Positions 7,559-9,624 of a stretch of 9,624 nt of DNA are shown here, in pieces (position 1 is the first letter of the stretch; every line of letters begins with the position of its first letter). The notes under the pieces are model-generated. The model was not told the origin of the DNA. It did not search any database and worked only from the letters and a program-made list of their open reading frames with translations. The stretch is from JBFMGS01 sp040752635 (GTDB taxonomy: Bacteria > Bacillota > SHA-98 > UBA4971). A program made the position numbers and the translations under genes. The stretch is taken from assembly GCA_040752635.1 (NCBI GenBank), contig JBFMGS010000070.1, positions 1 through 9,624 on the forward strand. The letters run 5' to 3'.

Positions 7559-8206
7559 TTACCCGTGCGTGGCCGCCTCCGCGTTGCCGAAACCTGGGCA
7601 CGTCTCTTCAAAGGCCCGTCTCTGGGCGCTGCCAAGCAGCGTGACCAGGTCTCCTTGCTTTATTCCGGCCGCGTTCGCTTCATCCATGTCAACGTGCATG
7701 TCAAGGGCAAAGTCCTCCCGGACCCTGATGACTACCTCGTCGAATATGAGCGCCCTCGGTCCGCTGGCCTTAACCATCACCGTCTCTCCGTCGCTCACGC
7801 CGAACTCGCGGGCAAGCTCCGGCGTGAAATGGATGTGTCTTTTCGCCACGATGACGCCTTGCTTGATCTGGACAGGTCCATAAGGCCCCACGATCACAAT
7901 GCCGGGCGTCCCCTCAAGGTCGCCGGATTCCCTGACAGGGGCGTCAACTCCTAACGTGTAACCGTCGGTGCGGGAGATCTCGACCTGGGTTGCCTTCCGA
8001 ACAGGGCCCAGGATCCTCACCTTGGGGATGACCCCCTTCGGACCCACGAGCGTCACCGTCTCATTCGCCGCAAACTGGCCCGGTTGCGACAGTTCTCTGA
8101 AACAAGTCAGCTCGTATCCTGGCCCGAACAGGCGTTCGAGATCCTCCCGGGTGACGTGGATATGTCGGCCTGAAACGCCCACTGGGACTTTCCTCGTCTC
8201 GGTCAT
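7559..8206 (-). CDS. pduL: Phosphate propanoyltransferase / phosphotransacetylase, PduL type
   Basis: The 215-residue enzyme exchanges CoA for phosphate on acyl groups (acetyl- or propanoyl-CoA to acyl phosphate), feeding acetate or propanoate kinase for ATP synthesis. The two PduL repeats are clear: VSGRHIHVTREDLERLFG at 11-28 and VAKRHIHFTPE at 120-130. Zinc ligands known for characterised PduL (His48, His50, Glu109, His157, His159, His204 and phosphate-binding Arg103 in the Rhodopseudomonas protein, as I recall) match His15, His17, Glu76, His124, His126, His171 and Arg70 here at a constant offset of 33. The missing 33 or so N-terminal residues correspond to the microcompartment encapsulation peptide, so this is probably a cytosolic, general acetate-forming phosphotransacetylase. 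The ATG has a strong GGAGG site 9 bases upstream. It is the first gene of the minus-strand operon and no microcompartment shell gene is nearby. Confidence 0.95.
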   Translation of the reverse strand: MTETRKVPVGVSGRHIHVTREDLERLFGPGYELTCFRELSQPGQFAANETVTLVGPKGVIPKVRILGPVRKATQVEISRTDGYTLGVDAPVRESGDLEGTPGIVIVGPYGPVQIKQGVIVAKRHIHFTPELAREFGVSDGETVMVKASGPRALIFDEVVIRVREDFALDMHVDMDEANAAGIKQGDLVTLLGSAQRRAFEETCPGFGNAEAATHG

Positions 8207-8215
8207 CAGCTACAA

Positions 8216-8220
8216 CCTCC
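8216..8220 (-). promoter_or_regulatory. Ribosome binding site of pduL
   Basis: On the minus strand the sequence reads GGAGG, followed by 9 bases and the pduL ATG at 8206. It is a full-strength Shine-Dalgarno site and supports that start. Confidence 0.75.
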
Positions 8221-8264
8221 ATCTGCATTACTTGAAGCCGCCAATTGGATGTTCTCCGTGAAAC

Positions 8265-8276
8265 CAGGATTTCCTG
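8265..8276. repeat. 12-bp palindrome, possible operator
   Basis: CAGGATTTCCTG consists of perfect 5-base arms (CAGGA and TCCTG) around TT. It lies about 60 bases upstream of the pduL start codon, where an operator for the minus-strand operon could sit. A palindrome of this size can also occur by chance, so a regulatory role is only a guess. Confidence 0.3.
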
Positions 8277-8352
8277 CCCCGCTCCAGGCGGTAGCCCCGC
8301 AGGCCGGGTGCAGATGTCACCAGGTAGTAGAGTTAGCACGCAACCCAACCCC

Positions 8353-8423
8353 GGCAGCCTGACCCCCGCACGGACGCACGAATATGATAAGAACGAGGAA
8401 GGAACATCACGGTCCAGGCTGCC
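8353..8423. repeat. 9-bp inverted repeat pair flanking the candidate promoter
   Basis: GGCAGCCTG at 8353-8361 and CAGGCTGCC at 8415-8423 are exact reverse complements separated by 53 bases. The left arm overlaps the candidate -35 box and the right arm falls in the predicted 5' leader. The right arm also contributes to a small hairpin, CTGCC-CCA-GGCAG at 8419-8431. Possible roles are a two-site operator or a leader structure; neither is proven. Confidence 0.35.
8359..8388 (+). promoter_or_regulatory. Candidate sigma-70-type promoter for the glycosyltransferase gene
   Basis: A -10-like TATGAT (8383-8388, five of six consensus bases) is preceded by CTGACC (8359-8364, four of six) with an 18-base spacer. 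Transcription from about 8395 would give a leader of about 100 bases before the TTG at 8498. This is a visual match only, in a region where a promoter is expected. Confidence 0.35.
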
Positions 8424-8483
8424 CCAGGCAGTGTAGCAAGCCACGGCAACCAGCGATAGAAACCTGGCGAATGGACGGCTGAT

Positions 8484-8491
8484 AGAGGTGA
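8484..8491 (+). promoter_or_regulatory. Ribosome binding site that fixes the TTG start of the glycosyltransferase gene
   Basis: AGAGGTGA ends 6 bases before TTG 8498. An in-frame TGA at 8489-8491 closes the frame just upstream, and 8498 is the first start codon after it. Together these strongly favour the TTG start. Confidence 0.65.
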
Positions 8492-8497
8492 TACGCT

Positions 8498-9624
8498 TTG
8501 GAAGACAACCGCATCTTTAATCACAGCTTTGAACTAGTAGGTGGTGAAGCAGGCCCCCTCCACGGATGGCAGGACGCCGGCTTCGGGGACGAAAGGACCG
8601 CCGTCGTGAGCTCAACAGAGCACCCTTCCAGCGGGGTGAGAGCCGTCAAGATCATCAACCCGATCTTCATGGCAACTGCTGTCGGCATAATACAAACCAG
8701 AGAATGCTCCGTCCAGGTGAAGCCGGGCGAACGGTGGGAAGCAAGCGCATGCATGAAGTCGGATCGCCCGGGCAAGCATCTCAGGATAATGATGCATTTC
8801 TGGGATCAAGCCGGGAGGTGGGTCGGCTGGCATCACCTAAAGTTCGTCAGCGCCGGCACGGAGACGAAGCGGTACGCCGGCCTCGTGGACATACCCGAGG
8901 GCGTTTCATCAGTTACCCTTCAGGTCGGCATGCACGACACTGGGGTTCTGTGGATCGATGATGTAGCTTTCGTTGAGGTTTCCAGGGTTGAGATAGAAGT
9001 TCTTGATGAACCATCGAAACGATCTCGCAGGAAAGAGCCTTGCGAGAGGATCATTGCGATAGACGGAAGAGAGCTCCTTGACCGCCCGGGAGAGATCGGA
9101 AGATACACGCACAACCTGGTGGAGCATCTTGCCTCACTCGACACCGAGACCCTCTATTACCTCTTAAGGGTAGACACGCCCCCATACGGCTTTCCGAACC
9201 ACCCCAACGTCTTGTTTGCGTACTCGGGCAGTTGCCGGGACGACCTCTGGGAGTCCCACCTGTTGACCCAATTCCTTCTGAAGCATAGGGCCGTCCTCTT
9301 TCATAACACTCGCAATGGACTTGCAACCCTCAGGGAAACTCCCTTCTGCCCTTACGTGGTTACTCTCCATCACCTGGTTCCACTCAAGACCCGCGCGTGG
9401 TACCCCTCGTCGTTCGTAGAGCACCTGGAGGCTAACCTCCCTGTATACCTCAAGGGGGCGGGAGCTATCATTACAACCTCAAACCGCGTCAAGGAGGACG
9501 TAATGATGGCGTTCGGCATCCCCGAGGCAAAACTGCGGGTGATCTACGGCGGCGTTACCAGTTCCTGTAGACCTTTGCCCGAAATGAAGGTTGACAGGTG
9601 GCTCCGCGACCGGTTTCATTTGTC
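8498..9624 (+). CDS. GT4-type glycosyltransferase with N-terminal carbohydrate-binding-like domain (3' end outside window)
   Basis: The frame is open from TTG 8498 to the window edge, giving 375 codons with no stop. Residues 1-160 look like a jelly-roll carbohydrate-binding module of the CBM4/9-like kind. They begin NRIFNHSFELVGGE...HGWQDAG, close to the usual N-x-SFE...GW opening, and finish with LWIDDVAFVEV, the usual last strand. A polar, basic linker (about 161-184) follows. From residue 185 the sequence matches the N-terminal Rossmann half of GT4 glycosyltransferases: IIAIDGRELLDRPGEIGRYTHNL (185-207, with the G-R-Y glycine loop), VVTLHHLVPLKTRAW, AIITTSNRVKEDVMMAFGIP and LRVIYGGV (346-353). 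The C-terminal half with the donor-binding E-x7-E motif must lie beyond the window. It probably transfers sugar from an activated donor to a cell-surface glycan or glycoprotein. No signal peptide is visible. The GT4 call is firm; the CBM-like call is moderately sure and the acceptor is unknown. Confidence 0.85.
   Translation, partial: MEDNRIFNHSFELVGGEAGPLHGWQDAGFGDERTAVVSSTEHPSSGVRAVKIINPIFMATAVGIIQTRECSVQVKPGERWEASACMKSDRPGKHLRIMMHFWDQAGRWVGWHHLKFVSAGTETKRYAGLVDIPEGVSSVTLQVGMHDTGVLWIDDVAFVEVSRVEIEVLDEPSKRSRRKEPCERIIAIDGRELLDRPGEIGRYTHNLVEHLASLDTETLYYLLRVDTPPYGFPNHPNVLFAYSGSCRDDLWESHLLTQFLLKHRAVLFHNTRNGLATLRETPFCPYVVTLHHLVPLKTRAWYPSSFVEHLEANLPVYLKGAGAIITTSNRVKEDVMMAFGIPEAKLRVIYGGVTSSCRPLPEMKVDRWLRDRFHL

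Larger units (their letters stand above)
8207..8497. other. Divergent intergenic region between pduL and the glycosyltransferase gene
   Basis: These 291 bases hold no convincing gene; short frames here lack recognisable families. The region must carry the promoter for the minus-strand pduL operon and the one for the plus-strand glycosyltransferase gene. A plus-strand promoter candidate and several inverted repeats are listed separately. I found no good sigma-70-type pair for the pduL direction, and I recognised no known riboswitch class on either strand. Confidence 0.6.

Noticed and set aside
7536..7601. N-terminal extension of the peptidase from GTG 7601
   Set aside because: The 22 extra residues are Arg/Gly-rich, lie within the pduL coding sequence and lack a ribosome binding site; ATG 7535 fits the family better.
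8207..8497. Riboswitch (cyclic-di-GMP, c-di-AMP, TPP, cobalamin or T-box) in the divergent region
   Set aside because: I compared both strands with the conserved cores of these classes from memory and none fits.

Overview
The window is about 60% GC, densely packed bacterial DNA. It most resembles a high-GC, probably anaerobic member of the Bacillota/Clostridia-type Firmicutes. That assignment is an inference from a stand-alone PduL phosphotransacylase without an encapsulation tail, a DUF6504-dnaE2 pair, strong GGAGG-type ribosome binding sites and several TTG starts. No ribosomal RNA or other marker gene is present to fix the taxon.

Layout. (1) Plus strand, 1-3432: the last 49 codons of a DUF6504-like protein, then a complete error-prone DNA polymerase DnaE2 (ImuC-type alpha subunit). 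(2) A 76-base convergent gap. (3) Minus strand, 8206 down to 3509: a compact four-gene run transcribed in the order pduL (phosphotransacylase), an M28/DUF4910-type aminopeptidase, dinB (DNA polymerase IV) and a DUF72 TIM-barrel protein. The junctions are +23, -32 and +6 bases, so the genes look like one operon. (4) A 291-base divergent intergenic region with a candidate plus-strand promoter and inverted repeats. (5) Plus strand, 8498 to the window end: the 5' part of a large gene that starts at TTG. It encodes a carbohydrate-binding-like jelly-roll domain fused to a GT4-type glycosyltransferase and runs off the edge.

How the genes fit together. DnaE2, DUF6504 and DinB point to DNA damage tolerance and translesion synthesis. 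DnaE2 and DinB face each other across DUF72 on opposite strands, so they are not co-transcribed. Pol IV instead sits in a metabolic/peptidase operon. The glycosyltransferase probably belongs to a cell-surface glycan locus continuing beyond the window.

The most notable signals are an abrupt codon-usage change inside dnaE2 near position 2610-2635, which suggests a mosaic gene or an assembly chimera; the CBM-like/GT4 fusion; and the pduL-peptidase-dinB-DUF72 operon. I did not find a clearly new defence or mobile system, and no tRNA, rRNA, CRISPR array, insertion sequence or transposase is visible.
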